This document shows, piece by piece, positions 1 to 7,941 of a DNA stretch of 50,125 nucleotides. The stretch comes from Lacticaseibacillus songhuajiangensis. Lineage in GTDB: Bacteria; Bacillota; Bacilli; Lactobacillales; Lactobacillaceae. Positions within the stretch are counted from its first letter, which is position 1. Each line of letters starts with the position of its first letter. Made by a program: the position numbers and the translations under genes. The stretch spans positions 1 through 50,125 of the forward strand of contig NZ_RHNR01000013.1 in the NCBI RefSeq assembly GCF_003946025.1, written 5' to 3'. Under the pieces are notes generated by a model, which had not been told where the DNA came from, did no database searches, and worked only from the letters and a program-made list of their open reading frames with translations.

Positions 1-92
1 CAGCGGAAGACCGCGTTAGCGGGCTGAAGCGGCCCCGCCCGACGTAGTTCCCGGAGCGTAGCCCAAGCGCACCACCACTGGAGTTGCCGACC
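1..92 (-). repeat. Family A structured repeat, copy D (cut by window edge)
   Basis: Read on the minus strand, this stretch carries the left half of the same element found complete at 24220-24440, 30801-31018 and 31184-31393. The part near position 1-45 is almost identical, in reverse complement, to 24255-24303: the GGCGGGG core, the CGCTTCAGCCCGC block and the GCGGTCTTCCGCTG block. The part near 56-72 (GCGTAGCCCAAGCGC) matches the outer arm of the copy at 31371-31385. The right half, with the internal hairpins, would lie before position 1. The copy lies downstream of rnhA. Boundaries are approximate. Confidence 0.7.
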
Positions 93-125
93 CACCGCCT
101 AGCGGCGGTTTGAAAACAAACCCAA

Positions 126-160
126 GCGTAAAGTGCACCCTTGCGGGCGCAGACTTACGC
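126..160 (-). terminator. Probable terminator of rnhA
   Basis: GCGTAA at 126-131 pairs with TTACGC at 155-160, and CCC/GGG pairs inside the loop. On the minus strand the hairpin is followed by the T-rich TTGGGTTTGTTTTC. It lies 13 nt beyond the rnhA stop. The stem is interrupted, so this is a moderate call. Confidence 0.45.
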
Positions 161-172
161 TGACGGACAGCG

Positions 173-649
173 TTAGGCCTTTTCCAGCTTGTCCATGGTG
201 CTGTTGAGGGCGGCGTCGACGCGGTTGTTGTTCTTGTTGTTGGCGTGACCCTTCACCTTGTTCCAGGTGATGCTGTCGAAACGATCAACCTGCGCGAGCA
301 ACTGTTGCCAGAGTTCGGCGTTCTTCACTTCTTTACCACCTTTTTTCCAGCCGTTCTGCCGCCACTTCACGTACCACTTGTTCAACATCGTGTTGATGAC
401 GTAGGCGGAGTCGGAGTAAACATTCACCGGCAGGTCGGTACGCTTGAGTGCCGTAAGCCCCTGGATGACCGCCATGATTTCCATGTAATTGTTGGTGCGG
501 CCGAGTTCGCCGTCGGATAGCATTTTCTCGTGTTCACCAAAAATCAGCAGTGCCGCCCACGCGCTTGGGTCGCTGGATTTCACGCTGCCGCCTGCGTAGT
601 TCCCGTGATTACGATTGCCGCCGTCTGTGTACACTTCGATGCTTGTCAT
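173..649 (-). CDS. rnhA: Ribonuclease HI
   Basis: This 158-residue protein has the RNase H fold signatures in order: VYTDGG near the N-terminus (first catalytic Asp), MEIMAVIQGL (catalytic Glu), VYSDSAY (second Asp), and a C-terminal VKGHANNKNNNRVD segment with the conserved His and last Asp. It hydrolyses the RNA strand of RNA-DNA hybrids such as primers and R-loops in the cytoplasm. The frame stays open upstream to 841, but the ATG at 649 is preferred. It has an AGAGG ribosome site just upstream, and the conserved fold begins there (MTSIEVYTDGG). The longer N-terminus would overlap the divergent phosphatase gene and has no homology-like content. Length is normal for a single-domain type I enzyme. 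Confidence 0.93.
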   Translation of the reverse strand: MTSIEVYTDGGNRNHGNYAGGSVKSSDPSAWAALLIFGEHEKMLSDGELGRTNNYMEIMAVIQGLTALKRTDLPVNVYSDSAYVINTMLNKWYVKWRQNGWKKGGKEVKNAELWQQLLAQVDRFDSITWNKVKGHANNKNNNRVDAALNSTMDKLEKA

Positions 650-749
650 TGTCGAACCTCTTTCTTTGGTAGAATGGTAAATGGACTGCTTCCCGTCAGG
701 ATAGATTTTGCAAAATGCGGCGGGAAATACAAAGTAAGGATGAATATGA

Positions 750-1454
750 ATGATTGAAATTGATTTAGTGCGCCACGGCCGCACCGTGTTTAACGAAGAA
801 CGGCGCGTGCAGGGTATGGCGGATTCAGAACTGACGTCCAATGGCCGCCAGCAGGCACTCGCCTTGGGCCGTGGCCTGCAATTGGCTGGTAAAACTTATG
901 GCCAGATTTACGCTAGCGATTTACAGCGGGCCAGTGATACGGCCCGTTTAGTTGCCGACGGAATGGGAAGCAAGCTTGACGTACGCACCGATACCGGTCT
1001 GCGCGAAGAGGACTATGACCACTACGAGGGCTGGCCCGTTGATGATTTTGCCCGCACGGTGTTAGGTGTGCCCAACTACAAGAATGCCATTGCGACCGGC
1101 CGCTACACATTGGAAACTATCGCGGACAAGACGCGCTGGGTGAGTGCGCAAAAGAATGCGGCGACCACCGCGGAAAGTACGGCGATGGTGATTGCCCGCA
1201 TTGATGACGCACTGCGGCGCATTGCCCTGCGCGCCGAACACACCGGCAGCATGCGTACGCTTGTTGTGAGTCACGGCACCGCGCTTTTGATGTGGCTGGC
1301 GTCGGCTGGTAAGGGTGTACCCGGTCTGGAAAGCCTGAAGAACTGTTCCGTGACGACCGTCTATTTCGACGAAGGTGTCTTCAGCATCAAGACGGTTAAC
1401 GAGCTGACTTACCTGGAGCAGGGAACAGCGGCGTTGCGCAAAGCAGGTAGATAA
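750..1454 (+). CDS. Histidine phosphatase family protein (phosphoglycerate mutase-like)
   Basis: A 234-residue protein opening with LVRHGRTVFNEERRVQG, the RHG catalytic motif of the histidine phosphatase superfamily. It has a second catalytic His in VVSHGTALLMW near residue 175. Family members transfer or remove phosphate through a phospho-histidine. The substrate cannot be read from sequence; lactobacilli carry several such proteins of unknown substrate, so phosphoglycerate mutase activity should not be assumed. It starts at the ATG at 750, behind AAGTAAGGA, and is transcribed divergently from rnhA with 100 bp between the start codons. Its last 59 bp overlap the 3' end of the convergent DUF1275 gene. 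Confidence 0.85.
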   Translation: MIEIDLVRHGRTVFNEERRVQGMADSELTSNGRQQALALGRGLQLAGKTYGQIYASDLQRASDTARLVADGMGSKLDVRTDTGLREEDYDHYEGWPVDDFARTVLGVPNYKNAIATGRYTLETIADKTRWVSAQKNAATTAESTAMVIARIDDALRRIALRAEHTGSMRTLVVSHGTALLMWLASAGKGVPGLESLKNCSVTTVYFDEGVFSIKTVNELTYLEQGTAALRKAGR

Positions 1455-2091
1455 CTGCAATACCCAACGGCACCACGGTGAACAAAATGCCGCGCGCACC
1501 AAGGTAGTGGGTACACAGGCCGGATAGTGTGGCACCGACAATCAAGCCGAGGATGCAGGCCGCACCGTCAATGGCCTGATGGTAGGCGGCGTTGCTGCGG
1601 TGGATGATGCCATCGTAGAGCCCGGTTGCCGCGTTACGCAGGTTCCCCGTCATCATGACGGACGTGAACGCGCGGCCGCGCAGACTGCGGAATTCTTGCA
1701 GTTGGGCGGCGGCAATGATGGCGACCAGTGAGCTGGCCGCGATGTCTGACAGGTAAGGCGCGATGATGGCGATAACCAGCGCCATGGCGATTTCAAAACC
1801 GAGGACAATCAGTGCCCGCTTGCGGCGCGTTTCGTTTGCCTGCAGAGAATGCTGCAGGCCGCGCACGACCACGGTGCCGACCGCGAACACGATAATCGGG
1901 ATGATGTGGCTGATCATGGATGGCCAGTCGCCGTTCCCAAGAGCAAGACCGGTGAGAATCATGTTCCCGGTCTGCAACCCGGCAAATACCCCGCCATGAG
2001 CGAGGTAGGTATAAGCATCAATTGAGCCGGCGGTGGCTGCGAGCAGCATGCCCATCGGCAAACGTTCGGTACTGGGAAACTGTGGCGTCAT
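1396..2091 (-). CDS. DUF1275 (YoaK-like) membrane protein
   Basis: A 231-residue hydrophobic protein with about six membrane segments. The N-terminal pattern AGSIDAYTYLAHGGVFAGLQ followed by TGNMILTGLALG is typical of the DUF1275/YoaK family, whose transport or other function is not established. The start is set at ATG 2091 because a GGAGG ribosome site lies 5 nt upstream. An in-frame ATG at 2106 would place that site inside the coding sequence. The 3' end overlaps the convergent phosphatase gene by 59 bp. No terminator hairpin was evident between the two genes, so antisense transcription across the overlap is possible. Confidence 0.88.
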   Translation of the reverse strand: MTPQFPSTERLPMGMLLAATAGSIDAYTYLAHGGVFAGLQTGNMILTGLALGNGDWPSMISHIIPIIVFAVGTVVVRGLQHSLQANETRRKRALIVLGFEIAMALVIAIIAPYLSDIAASSLVAIIAAAQLQEFRSLRGRAFTSVMMTGNLRNAATGLYDGIIHRSNAAYHQAIDGAACILGLIVGATLSGLCTHYLGARGILFTVVPLGIAVIYLLCATPLFPAPGKSAR

Positions 2092-2354
2092 GGTGGCCTC
2101 CTGCATGAATGATAGGTATCCATTCTAACATGCTTTGGCAGAGTGCATCAGGCGCCAGGCAAAATGCTGCTGGGAATATCTTGTATGTGCGTTGAACTAT
2201 GCCCGGAGCATTTCCCAGGTAATAAAGTGGCGCCTAGCCGTGACAAAATGGTAAACTGGGACGGATAACTTTTCGGTAAAAGCCCGCGGTGGCGCACATG
2301 CTGCGGCGTGGGACGTATATATGCAACTTTGGTCAATGGAGGCTAGACGTAAGA

Positions 2355-3710
2355 ATGGACAACAAGCGCTTATCGAGGCGGAACCTGTTTTTCATCGGGA
2401 CCATGCTGTTCGGCATGTTCTTTGGCGCCGGTAACCTGATTTTCCCTGTATTCCTGGGGCAGGCATCTGGTAAGAACATTGTGCCGGCGGTGCTCGGCTT
2501 TCTGATTTCTGGGGTCGGTCTGCCGCTGATGGCGGTGGCCGCCATCGGGATGAGTAAGGATGATGGCGTGTTCGGTCTCGCTAGCAAGGTTGGCCGCCGC
2601 TTTGCGTTGGCGTTCACGGTCATTTTGTACATGGGGATTGGCCCGTTGTTCGCAACCCCGCGCTTGGCCACCATTTCTTACGAAATTGGTCTCGACCCGT
2701 TCATTCCGGACAAGTACCAGCATCTCGCGCTCGCAATTTTCTCCGTGTTGTTCTTCGGGACGGCGTGGCTGCTCGCGCGTAAACCCGGCCGCATCATGGT
2801 TTACATTGGCAAAATTCTGACGCCGGCTTTCCTGGTGACGCTGGTTTTGCTGCTACTGTTTGTGGTCATCTTCCCGATGGGCGGCGTGCATGAAGCCGCA
2901 ACGGCGGCCTACCAACACGGCGCCCTGGCAACTGGATTCACTGAGGGGTACATGACCATGGACGCCTTAGCCGGCTTGGCCTTTGGGGTGGTCGTGGTCA
3001 GTGCGATTCGCGACCTCGGCGTTAAGAAACCTGCTGCCATCGCCACGGATACGCTGCGTGCCGGCATTATCGCGGCAGTCCTGATGGCCGTTTTGTACTC
3101 AGTTTTGGCCTACATGGGGCTGACCAGTCTCGGCCAGTTCGATCGCGCTAGTAACGGCGGTATCATCATCGCCCAGATTGCCCGTTATTACTTCGGGACG
3201 CTCGGCAGCATTCTCACGGCCATCATCGTGATTTTGGCCTGTCTAAAAACTGGTGTGGGTCTCATCACCGCCTTCGGGGATATGTTCAAAGAGCTCTTCC
3301 CACAGCTGAACTACCAGCACCTGATCTTGGTTGCCGCGGGCGTGCCGCTGCTGCTGGCAAACGTGGGCTTGGACCACATTCTGCTGATTTCAGAGCCCTT
3401 CCTCTACTTCCTGTACCCATTGGCTATTGTGCTGATTGTGCTGACGTTGATTGCCAAAAGTTTCGGGGACGCGCACCTCGTGTACGTGGTCACCGTGAGC
3501 GTGACGGCGATTCCCGCACTGTTGGATGGTTTGAACGCCTTGCCCGCAAACCTGCACGTGGGCGTGATTAAGGTGCTCCTGAACTGGGGCGGCTACCTAC
3601 CTGGATTTGCGCAAGGACTGGGGTGGACCATTCCTGCAGTCTTGGCCTTTGTGATTTCGGTAATCATCAGTCGCATTTTGCCAAAACAGAACGCAGTCAT
3701 TGAAAAATAA
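2355..3710 (+). CDS. brnQ: Branched-chain amino acid carrier BrnQ (LIVCS family)
   Basis: A 451-residue polytopic protein with about 12 hydrophobic segments. Its N-terminal block, FIGTMLFGMFFGAGNLIFP, is characteristic of BrnQ cation-coupled leucine/isoleucine/valine symporters of the plasma membrane. The frame is open from 2289, but the ATG at 2355 matches the family start and has GGAGG upstream, with a rather long spacing of 12 nt. The gene is followed by a clear terminator at 3720-3746, so it is probably monocistronic. The 263-bp upstream gap was checked for a T-box leader; the T-box core sequence was not found, and I see no other obvious riboswitch. Confidence 0.92.
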   Translation: MDNKRLSRRNLFFIGTMLFGMFFGAGNLIFPVFLGQASGKNIVPAVLGFLISGVGLPLMAVAAIGMSKDDGVFGLASKVGRRFALAFTVILYMGIGPLFATPRLATISYEIGLDPFIPDKYQHLALAIFSVLFFGTAWLLARKPGRIMVYIGKILTPAFLVTLVLLLLFVVIFPMGGVHEAATAAYQHGALATGFTEGYMTMDALAGLAFGVVVVSAIRDLGVKKPAAIATDTLRAGIIAAVLMAVLYSVLAYMGLTSLGQFDRASNGGIIIAQIARYYFGTLGSILTAIIVILACLKTGVGLITAFGDMFKELFPQLNYQHLILVAAGVPLLLANVGLDHILLISEPFLYFLYPLAIVLIVLTLIAKSFGDAHLVYVVTVSVTAIPALLDGLNALPANLHVGVIKVLLNWGGYLPGFAQGLGWTIPAVLAFVISVIISRILPKQNAVIEK

Positions 3711-3719
3711 ATAATGCGT

Positions 3720-3746
3720 GACCGGTGCCCGTGTGGCGCCGGTTTT
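3720..3746 (+). terminator. Terminator of brnQ
   Basis: ACCGG and GCC pair with GGC and CCGGT around a short loop, followed by TTTTCTT, 10 nt after the brnQ stop codon. Confidence 0.8.
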
Positions 3747-3846
3747 CTTGCCTGCAGGTACCTTTTGCGGCTTACGGGTGCTTGCACATCTGCAAGCTGC
3801 GTTCTAAGATTAAGAAGGACATTAGTCGAATTTTGGAGGGAAAAAT

Positions 3847-4188
3847 ATGCCAGAGAATAACCTGAGCTTTGATCAGTTGAACGATCAGGCCAAGAATAAC
3901 GCCGTAACAGACTTCGGGCGCTTCTACGTGAAGCACCTGCGGACCGATGGCCTGGACGTCTTCGCCCAGCTTGACCACTCCGGATACATTGCCGACATTA
4001 ACGAATATATGATGGAAAACACCGCCCTGCACAGTGACGAATTGCTTTCTAGCGTTATCCGTCAGCGTCGTGGCAACCTTGAGGGCTTGATTCAGCAGAT
4101 GGGCCTCCAGTTTAACGATGAGGGTAAGGCACAGCCTGAACTCGAACAGTGGTACCTGAACGAGAAGTCAGCTACCGCCGTTCAATAA
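3847..4188 (+). CDS. Small acidic protein of unknown function
   Basis: A 113-residue soluble-looking protein with no signal peptide and no membrane segment. I do not recognise the family. Visible features are a Phe/Tyr-rich middle (RFYVKHLRTDGLDVFAQLDHSGY), an acidic helix-like segment (INEYMMENTALHSDELL) and an RQRRGNLEGL basic turn. It has a strong ribosome site (TTGGAGGG, 7 nt before the ATG) and its own terminator, so it is a real single-gene unit and probably well expressed. It sits between brnQ and the pilus operon with no shared transcript evident. Confidence 0.8.
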   Translation: MPENNLSFDQLNDQAKNNAVTDFGRFYVKHLRTDGLDVFAQLDHSGYIADINEYMMENTALHSDELLSSVIRQRRGNLEGLIQQMGLQFNDEGKAQPELEQWYLNEKSATAVQ

Positions 4189-4205
4189 ACCAGAATTGCA
4201 TGCAG

Positions 4206-4236
4206 GCTCCGTCCTTTTAGGACGGGGCTTTTTTTG
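4206..4236 (+). terminator. Terminator of the small unknown gene
   Basis: CCGTCC pairs with GGACGG around TTTTA, followed by GGCTTTTTTTG. It ends the 3847-4188 unit. Confidence 0.85.
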
Positions 4237-4367
4237 TTGCCGTTGTTTGCCAGCTAGCGAATAGCGAGCACACATTTACTTTACAAAATTAATCTAGACC
4301 ATTAGCAAAATTTTGGTGTTTTGGCCATCATAAGTCAATATCTATAAAAAATATTATCTTTTTGTGT

Positions 4368-4406
4368 TGAAAACGCTTGAACCGGCTGGGGGCAATCCGT
4401 TAGATT
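4368..4406 (+). promoter_or_regulatory. Pilus operon promoter overlapped by a cre-like site
   Basis: TGAAAACGCTTGAA at 4368-4381 matches the CcpA catabolite-response consensus TGWAARCGYTWNCW at 13 of 14 positions. It overlaps a possible -35 (TTGAAC, 4377-4382), which is separated by 18 bp from a possible -10 (TAGATT, 4401-4406). The flank at 4345-4365 is AT-rich. A bound CcpA would be expected to block this promoter, so pilus production may be subject to carbon catabolite repression. The promoter assignment is by eye. Confidence 0.55.
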
Positions 4407-4446
4407 TAAGTTATGGAGAGGATTATCAGGATCTAAAAAGCAGAAA

Positions 4447-4599
4447 GGAGGCTGCCATCCCGATGTCCAATAGAGTGCGCTAAAGGCGTTTAGCACGCAC
4501 CGCCTTTAGCAGGAGTAGAAGAGTGAAGCTAGCAAGAATGCACTGCGAAGTGGGAGCGGACGCAGTGCATTCCTGCGGCATTCCGGAAGGAGGAGCACC
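4447..4599 (+). promoter_or_regulatory. Structured leader of the pilus operon with mini-ORFs and competing hairpins
   Basis: An AGGAGG at 4446-4451 precedes a 6-codon ORF at 4463-4483 (MSNRVR). Segment 4475-4484 can pair with 4489-4500: ten pairs, a 2-nt bulge and a GGCG loop. Part of it (4479-4488) can instead pair perfectly with 4501-4510. The two folds exclude each other, and the mini-ORF stop codon lies inside the shared strand. A second perfect 12-bp stem pairs 4536-4547 with 4561-4572, just before the GGAGGAG site of the tip pilin gene. A 33-codon frame starting with GTG at 4523, behind AGGAG, runs through that second stem and ends inside the pilin gene. This resembles a translational or attenuation switch, but its function is inferred. 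Confidence 0.6.
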
Positions 4600-7500
4600 A
4601 TGCGCAAGACGTTACGGTGCATAGCCATCCTCGCCGTGTTGCTGATGCAGCTGCAGGGCGTGTTCGCCATCAGCAATGTCGACGTGAAGGCACAGGACGA
4701 AACCGTGCTTTTGAACAACGACGCTGCGAAGGTTACAGTGACCCCAGTAGTCACTGCGACTGAAGTTGAGTGGACGATTGACTATGCTAAACACGCACCG
4801 ACTGATGCCTCGGCGCGCGCGATTCGCTTTAAACTGGCGAGCGCAGCCGACGGCACGGGGACGGTGCAACGCAAAGACGGCGATTTACAAGACAAGGTAG
4901 ACGGCGACGATTGGTACCGGCAGCCAGCAGCAAGTACCGCTGAAGAAACCGGCAAGTTGGTTGTGAGCACACCGCGCGTGAGCGGCGCTAAACTCTACGT
5001 GTGGATCCAGCTTGATAGCACCAACATGGGCCAAACCAGTGAAGTACTGGCGAGTCCTGAAGCCGACTACAAGACGGTTGAAGCACCGGTTGTTGAAGAA
5101 ACACCGGAAGAAGTGGCACCGGCACCTGAAGTGACAGAAACACCGAAGGAAGAAGTGCAGGTGGTTGCCCCTGAAACTGAACAGGAAGAAGCAACGACCA
5201 CAGAAACTGCACCAGTTGCGGAGAAGCAGGAAGCAGCGGTGCAGGAAGAAGTTGCGAAGAAGGAAAACAAACGCGCAGTTTCTGCAGCGACTCGTTGGAC
5301 GGTAGCCGCACCGGGTGCGGTGATTGGCCGTGTACGGGCAGGATCCCAGACAACAACGGACCCGTTTGAATATGTGCGTAACGAAGAAGTGAAGAGCCAG
5401 CATCCAAACCACGGAACTGACCAGCACCAGGGAACGGATCAAGAAAAGACTAGTGTTAAGAATTACAACTACGCGGTAGCGGATTCTAAGACTAGTAACC
5501 TGGTTGAAACGCCGTTGAATGGTGGCTTGAACTTTGACAATGGGTACACTGCATATCGCGAACCTGAAGAAAATGGCTTGGTTGGATACACCAAGAAGAC
5601 AGTTAGTCCGCTTGGCGATGGCGACTTCCAAGTGCAGATGGACATGATTGGCCAAGCGATTCACTCACAGCAACTCGTTGATGTTGTGTTCGTTCTGGAC
5701 ACATCAGGATCTCTTAGTATCGGTAATCGCTGGCAGGAACTTCTGGATGCGGTAGATTCCTTTGCGGATACCGCACTTGCATACGATGGTGTTCAAATCG
5801 GGTTAGTTAACTTTTCCGGACAAGGTAACGGGAACACTAAAGGTCAGATGACAATGTTCAAGGATAAAGGTAACAAGGAGTACCAGACCTTTACAACTGA
5901 CAAGAACACTCTGATGTCTAGCTCGTTGCTTTCATCCAGTGGACCCGGTAGTAAGTGGACTGCTAGTTTCTTTGGTCTTGATCTTGGACTGCGTATGTTG
6001 ATGGGTAGTGATTTGGGAGCTCGTGATAATGCCCAAAAAATTTTAATTAACATTACCACTGGGACTCCGAGTCTAGAAGCTACAGAAAACTACTACAACA
6101 AAAATGGCTCGATGGGCACAGTTAATGACGCGATGGAAAATGTGCCGTCAAAAGCAAACAGTGGCCAGGGTTATATTGATTGGGACCTCAACCGGAACAA
6201 CGGTGATTTGCACACTGAAACTACTAATTCTACAAATACCGTTAAATTCATTAATAATCGTCTTAATCAGGCAGAACAAGCCAATGTTAAGTCGTACTCA
6301 ATTGGTTACCACAATGATGATGCAGCGAACTCTGTGATTGTTGCGCTTGGTAAAGAAGCCTACTACAACACTCAGAGTAGTTCTGAATTGCAACTAGCGC
6401 TTGAACAAATCATCAACAAGTTCACTGCTAGCATCCAGCAAGCGACAGTAACTGTTCCACACAGTCAGTTTGTTGAATACAAGGAAGGCTCACTGGTTAA
6501 AGAGTACCTAACTCTCACGGGCGGGAGCCTGACGAGTGGCAGCGTGGATGCGGGCGATGCACCGCAGTACGCACAGAACGCAAAATACTCTGCGACAAGC
6601 ACTGGCATTAACGTGTCAGACTTGACGCTTGGTGGCAGTAAGACAGCTGCAGATGGCCTGCGACTGACTTACATCGTGCACCTCAAAGATGAATACCAGA
6701 TTGGTAATTTCTACCCAACATCTGGCACCACTTACCTGACCAACAACGTTTCTGAAGCTCGTCATCTGCATTTTGCAGTGCCATCCGTACAGATGGGCAC
6801 GCACCTGACAAACGTTCGCGTTAATAAGGATTGGCAGGATGATGGCAACAAGTACCAGACGCGTGATGACGTGACGATGACCTTGTACAGTCGCACTGTT
6901 GGTAGTGAAAATGATTGGACTGAAAAAGGCAAGAAGGTATTCACTTCTGGCATGACTAGTTTCGATTTCGAAGGCATGCCGCAATACCAAGATGGTAAAG
7001 CCCTTGAATACAAGGTAATCGAAACCGTGGGCGCTAGTGGCACCCACGTACCTGGCTACGCGCTGCCAGAATACAGCGGTAGCGTGTCTGCGATTCCGAC
7101 TACTGAAGGCGATGTGCCAACCATTACCGTGACCAACACCTTGAACTACACGAACTACGACTTTACCAAGACCGATGCTAATGGCAACAAGCTGAGCGGT
7201 GCAGTCTTCGAAGTGAAGCGTAATGGGGTAGTGTTCGAAGGCCTCAGTGGGACCGAAACTGGTAGCTTCAAACTGAACCAGATGCCAATCGGCGAATATG
7301 TCTTCACTGAAACCACGGCGCCTGATGGTTATGATGGTGGCGCAAGCTTCACGGTGAAGGTTGAAGACAATGGTAATGGCGGCCTGAAGTTGACGTCAGA
7401 AGGTATCAACAACAAGCAAGTGATTAACGAACTGAAGCCGTTTGAACTTGAACTGGTTAAGTACAACCGGGATAGTGAAAAACTTCCAGGAGCAGAATTC

Positions 7501-7941
7501 AGCATTAAGGGTATGGGCATTGATACTAGCGGTACTACCAATAGCGAAGGTGTCCTGGAATTTGATTCTGACATTCAGCTCAAACCAGGTACCTACACCA
7601 TCAAGGAAACCGCAGCGCCAGATGGTTACCTGAAGCATGAAGGTGAATTCACCCTTGTCATTCCGAGTGAAGGCAAGGAAGCAACACTTGAATACAGTAA
7701 GGATGATCTCGACGACTCTGACTACAGTGTTCAGAAACTGGAATACACGAACAGCGAAGCAAAGTACAACAAAGTGTCTATCAGCATCATGGACATTGAA
7801 GAAGCTGACGTGCCACTGCCACTGACTGGTGGCTCCGGACTGGGTGCCTTCATCGTGATTGGTATCCTCCTGATTGGCACCGCGGGGTACCTGAAACTGG
7901 TCGATTGGCGTAAGAAACGGGGAGGTGATGGTAATGCTTAA
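4600..7941 (+). CDS. spaF: Pilus tip adhesin with VWA and Cna-B/SpaA domains (SpaF/SpaC-like)
   Basis: A 1113-residue surface protein. A signal peptide covers about residues 1-24 and a Pro/Glu/Thr-rich stalk about 161-224. A von Willebrand A domain follows, with a DTSGS MIDAS metal site at 367-371. A Cna-B-type domain lies at about 738-848, and two SpaA-type domains at about 853-944 and 948-1053, with ETTAPDGY and ETAAPDGY E-box motifs that support intramolecular isopeptide bonds. The sorting signal is LPLTG at 1073-1077, followed by a membrane helix and a basic tail. In lactobacillus pili of this layout the VWA subunit is the mucus/collagen-binding tip. The start has GGAGGAG upstream. It is first in the operon and overlaps the next gene by 8 bp. 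It is longer than the rhamnosus SpaC/SpaF proteins as I recall them (roughly 900-980 residues). Confidence 0.88.
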   Translation: MRKTLRCIAILAVLLMQLQGVFAISNVDVKAQDETVLLNNDAAKVTVTPVVTATEVEWTIDYAKHAPTDASARAIRFKLASAADGTGTVQRKDGDLQDKVDGDDWYRQPAASTAEETGKLVVSTPRVSGAKLYVWIQLDSTNMGQTSEVLASPEADYKTVEAPVVEETPEEVAPAPEVTETPKEEVQVVAPETEQEEATTTETAPVAEKQEAAVQEEVAKKENKRAVSAATRWTVAAPGAVIGRVRAGSQTTTDPFEYVRNEEVKSQHPNHGTDQHQGTDQEKTSVKNYNYAVADSKTSNLVETPLNGGLNFDNGYTAYREPEENGLVGYTKKTVSPLGDGDFQVQMDMIGQAIHSQQLVDVVFVLDTSGSLSIGNRWQELLDAVDSFADTALAYDGVQIGLVNFSGQGNGNTKGQMTMFKDKGNKEYQTFTTDKNTLMSSSLLSSSGPGSKWTASFFGLDLGLRMLMGSDLGARDNAQKILINITTGTPSLEATENYYNKNGSMGTVNDAMENVPSKANSGQGYIDWDLNRNNGDLHTETTNSTNTVKFINNRLNQAEQANVKSYSIGYHNDDAANSVIVALGKEAYYNTQSSSELQLALEQIINKFTASIQQATVTVPHSQFVEYKEGSLVKEYLTLTGGSLTSGSVDAGDAPQYAQNAKYSATSTGINVSDLTLGGSKTAADGLRLTYIVHLKDEYQIGNFYPTSGTTYLTNNVSEARHLHFAVPSVQMGTHLTNVRVNKDWQDDGNKYQTRDDVTMTLYSRTVGSENDWTEKGKKVFTSGMTSFDFEGMPQYQDGKALEYKVIETVGASGTHVPGYALPEYSGSVSAIPTTEGDVPTITVTNTLNYTNYDFTKTDANGNKLSGAVFEVKRNGVVFEGLSGTETGSFKLNQMPIGEYVFTETTAPDGYDGGASFTVKVEDNGNGGLKLTSEGINNKQVINELKPFELELVKYNRDSEKLPGAEFSIKGMGIDTSGTTNSEGVLEFDSDIQLKPGTYTIKETAAPDGYLKHEGEFTLVIPSEGKEATLEYSKDDLDDSDYSVQKLEYTNSEAKYNKVSISIMDIEEADVPLPLTGGSGLGAFIVIGILLIGTAGYLKLVDWRKKRGGDGNA

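Noticed and set aside
2230..2350. Possible T-box leader before brnQ
   Set aside because: A CCCGCGGTGGCGCA stretch recalls the T-box core, but the conserved GGGTGGNACCGCG and a terminator/antiterminator pair are not present.
4240..4600. c-di-GMP or other known riboswitch in the pilus leader, given the nearby GGDEF genes
   Set aside because: No conserved core of a c-di-GMP-I or -II riboswitch was recognised; the visible hairpins form simple perfect stems.
5067..5407. Antisense frames within the tip pilin Pro/Glu-rich region
   Set aside because: They are low-complexity mirrors of the repetitive stalk codons, with no start signals.
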